Below the pieces are notes generated by a model. That model searched no databases. It was not told the DNA's origin and was given only the letters and a program-made list of their open reading frames with translations. A DNA stretch of 64,000 nucleotides. It comes from Ancrocorticia sp047501485 (lineage in GTDB: Bacteria; Actinomycetota; Actinomycetes; Actinomycetales; Actinomycetaceae). The stretch spans positions 1-64,000 of the forward strand of contig JAZDRN010000011.1 in the NCBI GenBank assembly GCA_047501485.1, read 5' to 3'. This document shows, in pieces, positions 27,247 to 35,070 of the stretch. A program made the translations under genes and the position numbers. How positions within the stretch are numbered: position 1 is the first letter of the stretch; the number at the start of each line of letters is the position of its first letter.

Positions 27247-28485
27247 ATGCGAGTTGATCTACTCACACGTGAGTACCCACCGCACGTCTACGGTGGCGCT
27301 GGAGTACACGTCACCGAATTAGCCAAGGTTCTTGCAGCCCACGCAGACATCCACGTCCACGCTTTCGACGGCGAACGTTCGGCCGAGGAGCAAGTGGACG
27401 TGCCTGCAGGCGTCACCCTGACGGGCTACGACTACCTTGCCGGTTTGGAGGATGCCAACGCTGCTCTTCGAACGCTCTCGGTCGATCTGGCGATGGCACA
27501 GGACCTCGACGGTTCCGACATCGTCCATTCCCATACCTGGTACGCCAACATGGGCGGGCACCTCGGCTCGCTCCTGTACGGCATCCCGCATGTCATCTCC
27601 GCCCACTCGTTGGAGCCGTTGCGCCCCTGGAAGCGCGAACAGCTCGGTGGCGGTTACAACGTCTCCTCGTGGGCTGAGAAGACGGCCTACGAGGGTGCCG
27701 CCGGAATCGTTGCAGTCTCCAACGGCATGCGCGACGACATCCTGCGCTGCTACCCGGCGATCAATCCCAAGCGAGTGCGCGTCATTCACAACGGCATCGA
27801 CCTGACGGACTGGAAGGCCCCGCAAGGCGATGCGGAATGGGACGAGGCGCGCGAGTTCTTCTCCTCCTACGGCCTGGATCCGGACAAGCCGACCATCATC
27901 TTCGTCGGTCGCATCACCCGCCAAAAGGGCGTGCCCGGCTTCCTGCGCGCCCTGAAGAAGGTCTCGCCGCAGATCCAGGTCATCCTGTGCGCGGGCGCTC
28001 CCGACACACCTGAGATCGCCGCCGAGACCCGTGGTCTGGTCGAGGATCTGCAGGCTGAGCGCGACGGCGTTGTCTGGATCGAGGATATGCTCCCGCGCCA
28101 CCGTATTGTGCAACTGGAGGCGTGCTCCACCACGTTCGTCACCCCCTCGGTCTACGAGCCGCTCGGCATCGTGAACCTCGAGGCGATGGCGGTCGGACTT
28201 CCGGTGGTCGGTACGGCCACCGGTGGAATCCCCGATTGTATCGACGACGGCGTCACCGGCACGCTCGTTCCGATCGAACAGCTCGACGACGGCACCGGGA
28301 CCCCGACCAACCCGGAGAAGTTCGAGACCGACCTGGCCGCGGCATTGGACGACATGTGCTCCGATGTCAATCGCGCCAAGAAGATGGGACTGGCCGGGCG
28401 CAAGCGGGTCGAGGAGCACTTCTCCTGGGAGTCGATCGGCGTCAAGACCATGGAGTTCTATCGCGACGTCATCGCTGGTCTATGA
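27247..28485 (+). CDS. glgM: GlgM-type maltose-1-phosphate/glycogen synthase
   Basis: The 412-residue GT4 (GT-B fold) enzyme starts MRVDLLTREYPPHVYGGAG. The C-terminal donor site includes FVGRITRQKG, the E-x7-E segment PSVYEPLGIVNLEAMA and GIPDCIDDG. Actinobacterial members next to glgC were first called GlgA. The mycobacterial one (Rv1212c, GlgM) joins ADP-glucose to glucose-1-phosphate to give maltose-1-phosphate. I choose ATG 27247 with GAGGAAGGA ahead. Confidence 0.9.
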   Translation: MRVDLLTREYPPHVYGGAGVHVTELAKVLAAHADIHVHAFDGERSAEEQVDVPAGVTLTGYDYLAGLEDANAALRTLSVDLAMAQDLDGSDIVHSHTWYANMGGHLGSLLYGIPHVISAHSLEPLRPWKREQLGGGYNVSSWAEKTAYEGAAGIVAVSNGMRDDILRCYPAINPKRVRVIHNGIDLTDWKAPQGDAEWDEAREFFSSYGLDPDKPTIIFVGRITRQKGVPGFLRALKKVSPQIQVILCAGAPDTPEIAAETRGLVEDLQAERDGVVWIEDMLPRHRIVQLEACSTTFVTPSVYEPLGIVNLEAMAVGLPVVGTATGGIPDCIDDGVTGTLVPIEQLDDGTGTPTNPEKFETDLAAALDDMCSDVNRAKKMGLAGRKRVEEHFSWESIGVKTMEFYRDVIAGL

Positions 28486-28514
28486 TCCCTTCGCCGTGGA
28501 CTAGGGTATAACCC

Positions 28515-29309
28515 ATGGGTGATGTGCTCGAACTTAAAGACGTGACAGTTCGCCGCGGCGGCCGCAACATTCTCGACCATGTCGATTGGGACGTGAATGA
28601 GGGGGAGCGCTGGGTAGTCCTGGGTCCCAACGGTGCCGGTAAGACCACCACGATCCAGCTCGTCGCTGGTCGGATGCATCCGACCAGCGGCGAGGTCTGG
28701 ATCATCGGCGAGAAGCTGGGGCGGGTGGATGTCAACGAGCTCCGTCCCCTGGTGGGATTGGCCTCGGCCTCGCTCGACGTGAAGATCCCGCAGGGGCAGC
28801 GTGTTCTCGATGTGGTGCGCACCGCGGCCTATGGTCATCTGGCGACCTGGCGCGAGGAGTACGATGCCGAGGACACGCAGCGGGCGAAGCAGCTTCTCTC
28901 GGAGTTGGGCGTCGGCTCGCTTCAGGAGCGTTCCTTCCACACGATCTCATCGGGGGAGACGAAGCGCGTGGGCATTGCGCGCGCGTTGATGCCCAACCCC
29001 GAGGTCCTGGTGCTCGATGAGCCGACGTCGGGGTTGGACCTGGGTGGTCGTGAGTCGCTGCTGGAGACACTGAGCCGGCTCGCCCACCAGCCCTATGCCC
29101 CGGTGCTTGTTCTTGTGACCCATCATGTGGAGGAGATCCCCGAGGGCTTCACTCATGCCCTGCTGCTTCGTGATGGCAAGAAGTTCGCGGCGGGTCCGAT
29201 CGCAGAGACGGTCACCGCAGAGAATCTTTCGCAGGTGTTCGGCTTGCCGCTGTCCGTCTCCTTCGAGGATGGGCGTTTCACAGCCAAGGCGATCCGCAAC
29301 GGGGGTTAG
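28515..29309 (+). CDS. ABC transporter ATP-binding protein
   Basis: The 264-residue ATPase has GPNGAGKTTTIQLVAG (Walker A), ISSGETKRVGIARALM (signature, with SSG in place of LSGG) and VLVLDEPTSGLDLG (Walker B). No permease gene is adjacent, so the partner or function is unknown; ModF/YlmA-like soluble ATPases have this look. TAGGGT (28502-28507) lies 7 nt before the ATG, suggesting a leaderless mRNA starting just after glgM. Confidence 0.88.
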   Translation: MGDVLELKDVTVRRGGRNILDHVDWDVNEGERWVVLGPNGAGKTTTIQLVAGRMHPTSGEVWIIGEKLGRVDVNELRPLVGLASASLDVKIPQGQRVLDVVRTAAYGHLATWREEYDAEDTQRAKQLLSELGVGSLQERSFHTISSGETKRVGIARALMPNPEVLVLDEPTSGLDLGGRESLLETLSRLAHQPYAPVLVLVTHHVEEIPEGFTHALLLRDGKKFAAGPIAETVTAENLSQVFGLPLSVSFEDGRFTAKAIRNGG

Positions 29310-29409
29310 CCCTCTAGCGGTGGATAGCGGTGGAGGGACGGCGGCGGTTGCGAGGCGAAATTCGCCGTGCTCCGGCGCAATGGCTGATGATCTCAATATT
29401 CCGTGTTTG

Positions 29410-29449
29410 CTGAAAGGTCTCTGGGTATCACTTCCCAGAGACCTTTCAG
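29410..29449 (+). terminator. Terminator after the ABC ATPase gene
   Basis: A perfect 16-bp stem ctgaaaggtctctggg (29410-29425) pairs with cccagagacctttcag (29434-29449) around an 8-nt loop, followed by tgctttaa. It lies 100 nt after the ABC gene. No other feature is seen in 29310-29526. Confidence 0.8.
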
Positions 29450-29526
29450 TGCTTTAACCGTCGGATATGTAGGATAGTGGTGAAGGCTGCCGTGCTGGCG
29501 CCCTCAAGGAGGAAGGGACCCCCACT

Positions 29527-29958
29527 ATGGCTTGGCACATATGGCTCATCATCGCCATTGTTTGTTTCATCATCGAGACTTTTACCGTGGAATTCACATT
29601 CCTCATGCTCGGTGGCGCGGCTCTGGTGAGTACGGGTGTCGCGTTCGGAACAGACAGTCTCGCATGGCAGATCATCGCTTTCAGCGTGGCGTCTGTCGTA
29701 TTGATCCTCTTCGCCCGGCCGTGGGCCAAGAACAAGATGAACCCCAAGGGTCCAGCTGCGGGAAACGTTTACGGGCAGGTGGGAAAACCGGGCAGATCCC
29801 TCACCTTGATCGATGAAGGCGCCGGTCGCGTCAAGATCGGCGGCGACGTTTGGTCAGCACGTACAACCGGGGGCACGATCGCGCAGGGAACCGATGTCGT
29901 CGTCGTCGCGATCGACGGGGCGACGGCAATCGTCGCTCCTCGCGCCCCTCAGGCCTGA
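29527..29958 (+). CDS. NfeD-like membrane protein
   Basis: The 143-residue protein has two N-terminal membrane helices (about residues 5-25 and 43-65). A C-terminal OB-fold domain (GQVGKPGRSLTLIDEGAGRVKIGGDVWSA) follows, typical of NfeD-like proteins. NfeD partners with SPFH proteins in membrane microdomains, and the next gene encodes one. GGAGGAAGGG precedes the ATG. Confidence 0.9.
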   Translation: MAWHIWLIIAIVCFIIETFTVEFTFLMLGGAALVSTGVAFGTDSLAWQIIAFSVASVVLILFARPWAKNKMNPKGPAAGNVYGQVGKPGRSLTLIDEGAGRVKIGGDVWSARTTGGTIAQGTDVVVVAIDGATAIVAPRAPQA

Positions 29959-29986
29959 TATCCCCTAAAGATTACGGAGAAATCTT

Positions 29987-31141
29987 ATGTCCTCAGACAA
30001 TCTTGCAGGCAATATCGTCCTGATATTGCTCCTGCTGCTACTTCTTCTTGTGGTCGTCGCGGTGTTCCGCGCCGTCTTCAAGGTCCATCAGGGGTACACG
30101 GTGATCGTGGAGCGGCTGGGCCGCTACCACAAGACGCTGCAACCGGGCCTGCATTTCCTGGTGCCGTTCTTCGACACTGTCCGCCAGCGTATCGACATGC
30201 GCGAGCAGGTGGTCCCATTCCCACCCCAGACCGTGATCACATCCGATAACATCAACGTCTCCATCGATACGGTCATCTACTATCAGGTGACCAATCCGGA
30301 GGCGGCAACGTACGAGATCGCCAATCCGATGTCGGCCATCGAGCAGCTATCGGTGACCACCATGCGTAACATCATCGGAACCATGGATATGGAGCAGGCC
30401 CTGACCGGCCGAGACCAGATCAACGGCCAGCTCCGTGGTGTGCTGGATGAGGCGACCGGGCGTTGGGGCATCCGTGTCTCGCGAGTCGAGTTGAAGGCCA
30501 TCGATCCGCCGGCAACCGTGCAGAGCGCGATGGAGCAGCAGATGAAGGCCGAGCGTGACCGCCGTGCCGCGATTCTGACGGCCGAGGGCGTCAAGCAGTC
30601 TGCGATTCTGACGGCCGAGGGCGAGAAGCAGTCCGCCATTCTCCGTGCGGAAGGTCAGGCCCAGTCCACGATTCTGCGCGCACAGGGTGAGTCCCGCGCC
30701 ATTCTGCAGGTCTTCGACGCTATCCACCGCGGTAATGCCGATCCGAAGCTGCTCTCCTACGAGTACATCCGGATGCTGCCGCAGATCGCTCAGTCCTCCT
30801 CGTCCAAGCTGTGGATGATCCCGAGCGATCTGACGTCCGCACTGAACGCCGTCTCGAAGGGCTTCACCACGCCGGGAGACGAGCCCGACGAGGACGCCCA
30901 GACTCCGGACGGTGCGAACAAGGTGCGTTTCCCGGATAAGGGAGAGATCGCCGACACCCTTGCCGCCACCGCGCTGCCGGATATAGACAAGGCCCTGGCC
31001 GATGCCAAGGGCGAAGCCGACAAGGCAACCGACGTAGCCTCCGAGTCCGGCACGCAGTCGGGCCACCGGTTCAATCCGGATGCGGAGGCCGGCCAGCGTC
31101 CGAACCTTCCGGGTGGACCAGGGCTGCCGGGAGGGATCTGA
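29987..31141 (+). CDS. SPFH/QmcA-type (stomatin-like) membrane protein
   Basis: The 384-residue protein has one N-terminal membrane helix (about residues 9-29) and the SPFH/band-7 domain (IVERLGRYHKTLQPGLHFLVP). A C-terminal coiled coil carries four 11-residue repeats (AILTAEGVKQS and variants) at about residues 195-238. The tail is Pro/Gly/Asp-rich. It forms an operon with the NfeD gene. Membrane microdomain scaffold is the expected role. GGAGAAATC precedes the ATG. Confidence 0.92.
   Translation: MSSDNLAGNIVLILLLLLLLLVVVAVFRAVFKVHQGYTVIVERLGRYHKTLQPGLHFLVPFFDTVRQRIDMREQVVPFPPQTVITSDNINVSIDTVIYYQVTNPEAATYEIANPMSAIEQLSVTTMRNIIGTMDMEQALTGRDQINGQLRGVLDEATGRWGIRVSRVELKAIDPPATVQSAMEQQMKAERDRRAAILTAEGVKQSAILTAEGEKQSAILRAEGQAQSTILRAQGESRAILQVFDAIHRGNADPKLLSYEYIRMLPQIAQSSSSKLWMIPSDLTSALNAVSKGFTTPGDEPDEDAQTPDGANKVRFPDKGEIADTLAATALPDIDKALADAKGEADKATDVASESGTQSGHRFNPDAEAGQRPNLPGGPGLPGGI
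30569..30700 (+). repeat. Four 33-bp tandem repeats inside the SPFH gene
   Basis: Four successive 33-nt units encode 11-residue coiled-coil repeats. The first two units (30569-30601 and 30602-30634) share nearly identical bases (gcgattctgacggccgaggg). Such repeats are usual in this family. Confidence 0.8.
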
Positions 31142-31175
31142 TCCGCAGCTTCCCACGCTGAGAAGTGAGGCGACG

Positions 31176-31241
31176 GGGGCCGCAACCACGAAGTGAACCA
31201 GTCCAATGAACATGGGCCAGTTCGCAGGTGGTTGCGGCCCC
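31176..31241 (+). terminator. Hairpin after the SPFH gene
   Basis: A perfect 14-bp stem GGGGCCGCAACCAC (31176-31189) pairs with GTGGTTGCGGCCCC (31228-31241) across 38 nt, followed by ttcg. The long loop makes it less typical, but its place 35 nt after the SPFH stop fits termination. Confidence 0.6.
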
Positions 31242-31363
31242 TTCGTGCATACGCATGGGATGCGATCCACCAGATGGCACGGGGCTCGCGTGAAATCGAC
31301 GCGAGTTCTTCACAGTGACCGTGCCCGCTTGGGTGTTTCCCATGTGCCGTGGCACCATGAAGC

Positions 31364-32218
31364 GTGCTGATTGAAATCTCGGACCTGAACGATTCCCGCC
31401 TCATCGACTACACGCGCCTGACGGACGTGGCGCTACGCCGGAAGTTGGAGACGGAACGCGGCCTGTACATGGCGGAGTCCTCCAAGGTGATCGCGAGAGC
31501 TCTTGCAGCAGGGCACCGCCCCCGGTCCTTCCTCACCGCTCCACGCTGGCTGGCGGAGCTGGAGCCGTGGATCGAGGCCGCATGCGGCAGCTCCGATGGC
31601 GGCGATATCCCGATCTTCGTGGCCGAGGAAGACACGTTGGAGCGGATCACGGGTTTCCACCTGCATCGCGGGGCGCTGGCGGCGATGAATCGCCCGGAGT
31701 TGATGGACCCCGTGCGGCTTCTCGCGACGGCTAGGGACGGGCAACCTGCGCGGCGCGTGGTGATCCTCGAGTCATTGGTCGACCATACGAACGTGGGCGC
31801 AATTTTTAGATCCGCCGCGGCGCTCGGGATCGACGCCGTGCTGGTGACCGATGACTGTGCGGACCCGTTGTACCGGCGTTCGGTGCGCGTGTCCATGGGG
31901 ACGGTCTTTCAAGTCCCGTGGACGAGGATCGGCGAGTGGCCGCGTTCGCTGGAGCGCCTGCATGCCGAGGGCTTCACGACGGCGGCACTCGCGCTGACCG
32001 AGAACTCTCTCCCGTTGGATCGGTTCGCCAGCCTTGAGGAATGTACGAGCGAGCAGTCGCGGGTCGCCCTCATCATGGGGACCGAGGGCGATGGATTGCG
32101 CAAGCACACCATAGCGCAGGCTCAGTACACGGTGATCATCCCGATGGCCGGGCACGTGGATTCCCTCAACGTGGCGGCCGCGAGCGCCGTGGCCTGTTGG
32201 GAGCTGCGGGTGCGCTAG
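31364..32218 (+). CDS. TrmH/SpoU family RNA 2'-O-methyltransferase
   Basis: The 284-residue protein has an N-terminal RNA-binding region and a SPOUT domain. Motif 1 is ESLVDHTNVGAIFRSAAALG, motif 2 is IMGTEGDGL and motif 3 is IPMAGHVDSLNVAAASAVA. It methylates rRNA or tRNA ribose; the target cannot be told. The start is a GTG at 31364, with weak upstream signals. Confidence 0.9.
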   Translation: MLIEISDLNDSRLIDYTRLTDVALRRKLETERGLYMAESSKVIARALAAGHRPRSFLTAPRWLAELEPWIEAACGSSDGGDIPIFVAEEDTLERITGFHLHRGALAAMNRPELMDPVRLLATARDGQPARRVVILESLVDHTNVGAIFRSAAALGIDAVLVTDDCADPLYRRSVRVSMGTVFQVPWTRIGEWPRSLERLHAEGFTTAALALTENSLPLDRFASLEECTSEQSRVALIMGTEGDGLRKHTIAQAQYTVIIPMAGHVDSLNVAAASAVACWELRVR

Positions 32219-32303
32219 CGGGCAGGCGGGATACAGGGCTGCGGGTGAACGGGCCGCGAGTGAACGGTATGCGGGCCTGCAATCGAACTTGCTGTATTTT
32301 CCG

Positions 32304-32366
32304 AGGTCAAAGCTCTACATTTGACCTATTACCGGGTATACCCCGTCGATCCGGCAGGGTTTACCC
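32304..32366 (+). promoter_or_regulatory. Compound operator region upstream of the XRE gene
   Basis: An inverted repeat AGGTCAAA-N8-TTTGACCT spans 32304-32327. Two palindromes of the form GGGTNNACCC follow: GGGTATACCC (32334-32343) and GGGTTTACCC (32357-32366), with centres 23 bp apart. They lie directly before the XRE gene, as expected for an autoregulated repressor. TTGACC (32321-32326) may be a -35 but no good -10 is seen. Confidence 0.5.
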
Positions 32367-32381
32367 GGTGGTCTTAGAGCC

Positions 32382-32681
32382 ATGGCTGAATCCTCCCCGC
32401 TTGAGAAACAACTCGCTTCGCTCTTCGCTCAAACCCTCCGCGACCGCAGACATGAACTCGGTTTGTCGCAAGAGCAAGTCGCGCTCCGGGCGGGAATCGA
32501 TCGCAATCATTATCAGCTGATGGAATCTGCGCGCTCGGATCGCAAATCGAACAAGGCCGTGAATCCGCAACTATTCACTCTGTTACGGTTGGCAGCGGCC
32601 TTGGAAGTGCCTGTGGAGGACCTGCTGGAAGAGATCTCCATCGTCTACCAGCGCGGTGCCGCGGAGCCTGGTGAGAGATAG
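32382..32681 (+). CDS. XRE-family transcriptional regulator
   Basis: The 99-residue protein is mainly one Cro/C1-type helix-turn-helix (LRDRRHELGLSQEQVALRAG followed by IDRNHYQLMESAR, residues 19-51). A short C-terminal helix (LRLAAALEVPVEDLLEE) follows. The recognition helix is followed by an unusual SDRKSNKAVNPQ insertion. It stands alone and its target is probably its own promoter, given the palindromes upstream. Confidence 0.87.
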   Translation: MAESSPLEKQLASLFAQTLRDRRHELGLSQEQVALRAGIDRNHYQLMESARSDRKSNKAVNPQLFTLLRLAAALEVPVEDLLEEISIVYQRGAAEPGER

Positions 32682-32732
32682 CTCGCTGAATCCGGCGTGG
32701 GGCAAGTGCTCAGGAAACGGCGGGGCAAGTGC

Positions 32733-33206
32733 TCAGGAAACGTCAGATGCGCCCGCGAAGTCGTTTTGCCGCCATGCCTCGTAGACGGCAATCGAAGCGG
32801 AGTTCGCGAGGTTGAGTGAACGAAGGTGCGGCATCATCGGGATACGCAGTGCCTTGTCCACGCTCGGGTGCGCGATGATCTCGGGTGGTAGGCCGGTTGG
32901 CTCCGGCCCGAAGAGAAGGACGTCTCCAGGGCGGTAGGAGACCTCGGCGAAGCTGTTGCTCGTATGTCCCGTGAAGGCGAATATGCGCTGGTCCGGAACG
33001 TTTTCCAGCAGGTCATCGAAGTTCGGATGAACCTGTAGATCCGCGAGATCGTGGTAATCCAGGCCTGCTCGCTTGAGGTGGGCGTCGGAGAAATTGAAGC
33101 CCAAGGGCTCGACGAGGTGGAGCGTGGAGCCGGTGCATGCCGCCAAGCGGATGGCGGCACCGGTGTTGCCGGGGATGCGAGGCTCGTAGAAGACGATATG
33201 AAACAC
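32733..33206 (-). CDS. trmL: tRNA (cytidine-2'-O)-methyltransferase TrmL
   Basis: The 157-residue SPOUT enzyme methylates the wobble base ribose of tRNA-Leu. Motifs are EPRIPGNTGAAIRLAA, LLFGPEPTGLP and IPMMPHLRSLNLANSASIA. GTG 33206 is chosen because family members begin (M)FHIV. TAGCAT (33218-33213) lies 6 nt upstream, giving a leaderless start, while the GTG at 33212 would touch the -10 element. Confidence 0.92.
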   Translation of the reverse strand: MFHIVFYEPRIPGNTGAAIRLAACTGSTLHLVEPLGFNFSDAHLKRAGLDYHDLADLQVHPNFDDLLENVPDQRIFAFTGHTSNSFAEVSYRPGDVLLFGPEPTGLPPEIIAHPSVDKALRIPMMPHLRSLNLANSASIAVYEAWRQNDFAGASDVS

Positions 33207-33275
33207 CCCCACATGCTACTCGCAGCGGCAATGAGGCGTGTCATTCAGCCGGGAGGCGGATCCGGTGATGAAGGG

Positions 33276-33302
33276 GCGGAGCCCTCTGCCAGAGGGCTCC
33301 GC
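33276..33302. terminator. Hairpin between PEBP and trmL genes
   Basis: A perfect 12-bp stem GCGGAGCCCTCT (33276-33287) pairs with AGAGGGCTCCGC (33291-33302) around a 3-nt loop. It follows the minus-strand PEBP gene and probably ends its transcript. Confidence 0.65.
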
Positions 33303-33366
33303 GAGAGAAGGGGATCGCGCGAGAGAAGGGCGCTTCCAGATGGACGGCAGTGGGGAAGGGGCCGGG

Positions 33367-33897
33367 CTATCGCTGGTATGTGACTGTCAGGTGAGCGCGC
33401 GCGATCGTGTGGAAGAGGGCGTTGAAGGAAAGCGCGGTGGCGGTTATCTCCTCGGGAGCCAGGTTGAGTGAGGGGACATCGAGGGCATGGACCGTGAAGA
33501 TGTAGCGATGGACATGGTCGCCCGGAGGCGGGGCCGCCCCGGCGTAGCTGAACTCGCTGGCGTCATTGCGGATGTGGCTCGCGGCTCCCGGTAGGAAGAG
33601 ATCTGATTGTCCCGCACCTTGTTCGAGGGATGTGGTCTGCGAATCGAGGTCGAGGATGGCCCAGTGCCAGTATCCGGCCGGGGTGGGGGCGTCCGGGTCG
33701 AAGCATTCGAGAACGAAACTCTGCGTTTCCTCGGGGAAGCCGCTCCACGATAGTTGCGGGGACAGGTTCTCGCCGTCGTCGGTGTGGATGACGGGCATGG
33801 TTTCGCCCTCTACGAGATCGGAACTGGTGAGGGTGAAAGCTGGGCGCTTGGGAAGCAATGAGTAGGGCTCTGGCGCGAAAGGTCGTGTGAGATCCAT
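33367..33897 (-). CDS. YbhB/YbcL-type PEBP (Raf kinase inhibitor-like) protein
   Basis: The 176-residue protein has the PEBP signatures DGENLSPQLSWSG, ECFDPDAPTPAGYWHWAI and GDHVHRYIFTVHAL. The biochemical role of bacterial PEBP proteins is unclear. TAGCGT (33909-33904) lies 6 nt before the ATG, so translation is probably leaderless. Confidence 0.92.
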   Translation of the reverse strand: MDLTRPFAPEPYSLLPKRPAFTLTSSDLVEGETMPVIHTDDGENLSPQLSWSGFPEETQSFVLECFDPDAPTPAGYWHWAILDLDSQTTSLEQGAGQSDLFLPGAASHIRNDASEFSYAGAAPPPGDHVHRYIFTVHALDVPSLNLAPEEITATALSFNALFHTIARAHLTVTYQR

Positions 33898-34060
33898 GTC
33901 ACCACGCTAAAACATGGGTGAGGAAAACGGTAGGGGCGCTGGATCTTTCGTACCGGCGTCCTCTGTTTTACCAGGTGGACCGCCCGCAATAAGACGGGGG
34001 TATCGACCTTTGTGAAAAACGGGGGTGGAAACGTGTCGGAGGTACGCCCTAGTCTGAATA

Positions 34061-34076
34061 TCGAACAACAGTTCGA
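34061..34076 (+). promoter_or_regulatory. LexA (SOS) box
   Basis: TCGAACAACAGTTCGA is a perfect palindrome matching the actinobacterial/Gram-positive LexA box (CGAAC-N4-GTTCG). It lies 14 nt upstream of the GTG start of imuA', between a possible -10 (TAGTCT, 34051-34056) and the ribosome-binding site AAGGAGGGG (34079-34087). LexA here would block the whole mutasome cassette. Confidence 0.93.
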
Positions 34077-34089
34077 TGAAGGAGGGGTT

Positions 34090-35070
34090 GTGGAAACAAT
34101 AGAGCGTCTCACAACTGCGCGAAAAATCCTCATGCAGGCGGAAGCGGCAGTGGGCTTGGACAGAGCACACCCTCCCACATACGGCGCGCATGCCCTACAG
34201 ATATCGCAAAACGACGGCGCCCCCGAAGAACCGTTGCCGGAGGGCAGAGAGCCGTTGCCAGATGAAAATGCCGTGAACGCCGGCGGGCGGCCCCTTGCGG
34301 TCCAGGATTCGGCCTTCCAGCCCGCCGCATGGTCCACGCAAATGGGATGGTCCGTTCCCGCTTCCCTGACCGGGGTACTGCCGCACGGTTTGCGGCGGGG
34401 TATGACGCTGAGTGTGCGCGGAAGCAGGCTGGCCAGCCTGCTTCTGGCGGGACTGGCCAGCTCGCAGGGTGCGTGGGTCGCCTGTATCGGAATACCCGAT
34501 ATGAGCTGGGGGATGGCTCTACTCCTGGGGATGGACTTCGACCGTGTGATCCTCGTGCCCGAATACAGGGATCGCGTTCTTCCACAGGCTATTTCCACTG
34601 CTATCGACGGATTTGATGTTGTTGTGGTCGGCCAACGGGTATTCCTTGATTCCCGTGAAAAGAGGCTCTTGTCGCGCCGCGCGCTTTCCCGGAAAGTGCT
34701 TCTGATCGCGGAAGGGTGGGAAAGCCGGGAACAGGTGCAGGGGCAACTTGCAGGAGTAGAGGGACCTCGCGGCGGCAGCGGGCACATCAACGCCTTGAAC
34801 CTGGATATGTCCCGGCCCGGGGGAAGGCCTTGCCGTGTTGCCGTCACCCAGCGAGGCTGGCAGACGCGCGAAGTCGTCCGTTCTGTTCCGCGACTCGATA
34901 CGGATGGGGCCGAAACGAGTGGGGCGAGGCTCGGCAGCATGCAGGGAGCGTCGGTGCGCAGCCACGGGCACAAGAACGGCAGGAATGTGAGAGGGATCGG
35001 TGAAAACCTGGAAGGAAACGCTGGAAAGGCCATGGGGACGCAAAGAGCGTTAAAGGTTGTGCTTTCATGA
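34090..35070 (+). CDS. imuA': ImuA'-like mutasome accessory protein
   Basis: The 326-residue protein is a RecA-fold relative, shown by SLTGVLPHGLRRGMTLSVRG followed by LLLAGLASSQGAWVACIGIP. It lacks a true Walker A lysine motif, as in actinobacterial ImuA'. In mycobacteria ImuA' and ImuB load DnaE2 for damage-induced mutagenesis. The GTG at 34090 is chosen since AAGGAGGGG precedes it and upstream starts would run through the LexA box. The C-terminus is Gly/Arg/Ser rich and probably disordered. It overlaps imuB by 4 bp. Confidence 0.87.
   Translation: METIERLTTARKILMQAEAAVGLDRAHPPTYGAHALQISQNDGAPEEPLPEGREPLPDENAVNAGGRPLAVQDSAFQPAAWSTQMGWSVPASLTGVLPHGLRRGMTLSVRGSRLASLLLAGLASSQGAWVACIGIPDMSWGMALLLGMDFDRVILVPEYRDRVLPQAISTAIDGFDVVVVGQRVFLDSREKRLLSRRALSRKVLLIAEGWESREQVQGQLAGVEGPRGGSGHINALNLDMSRPGGRPCRVAVTQRGWQTREVVRSVPRLDTDGAETSGARLGSMQGASVRSHGHKNGRNVRGIGENLEGNAGKAMGTQRALKVVLS

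Noticed and set aside
34012..34089. An earlier start for imuA'
   Set aside because: It would put the LexA box inside the coding region. The GTG at 34090 has a strong ribosome-binding site.
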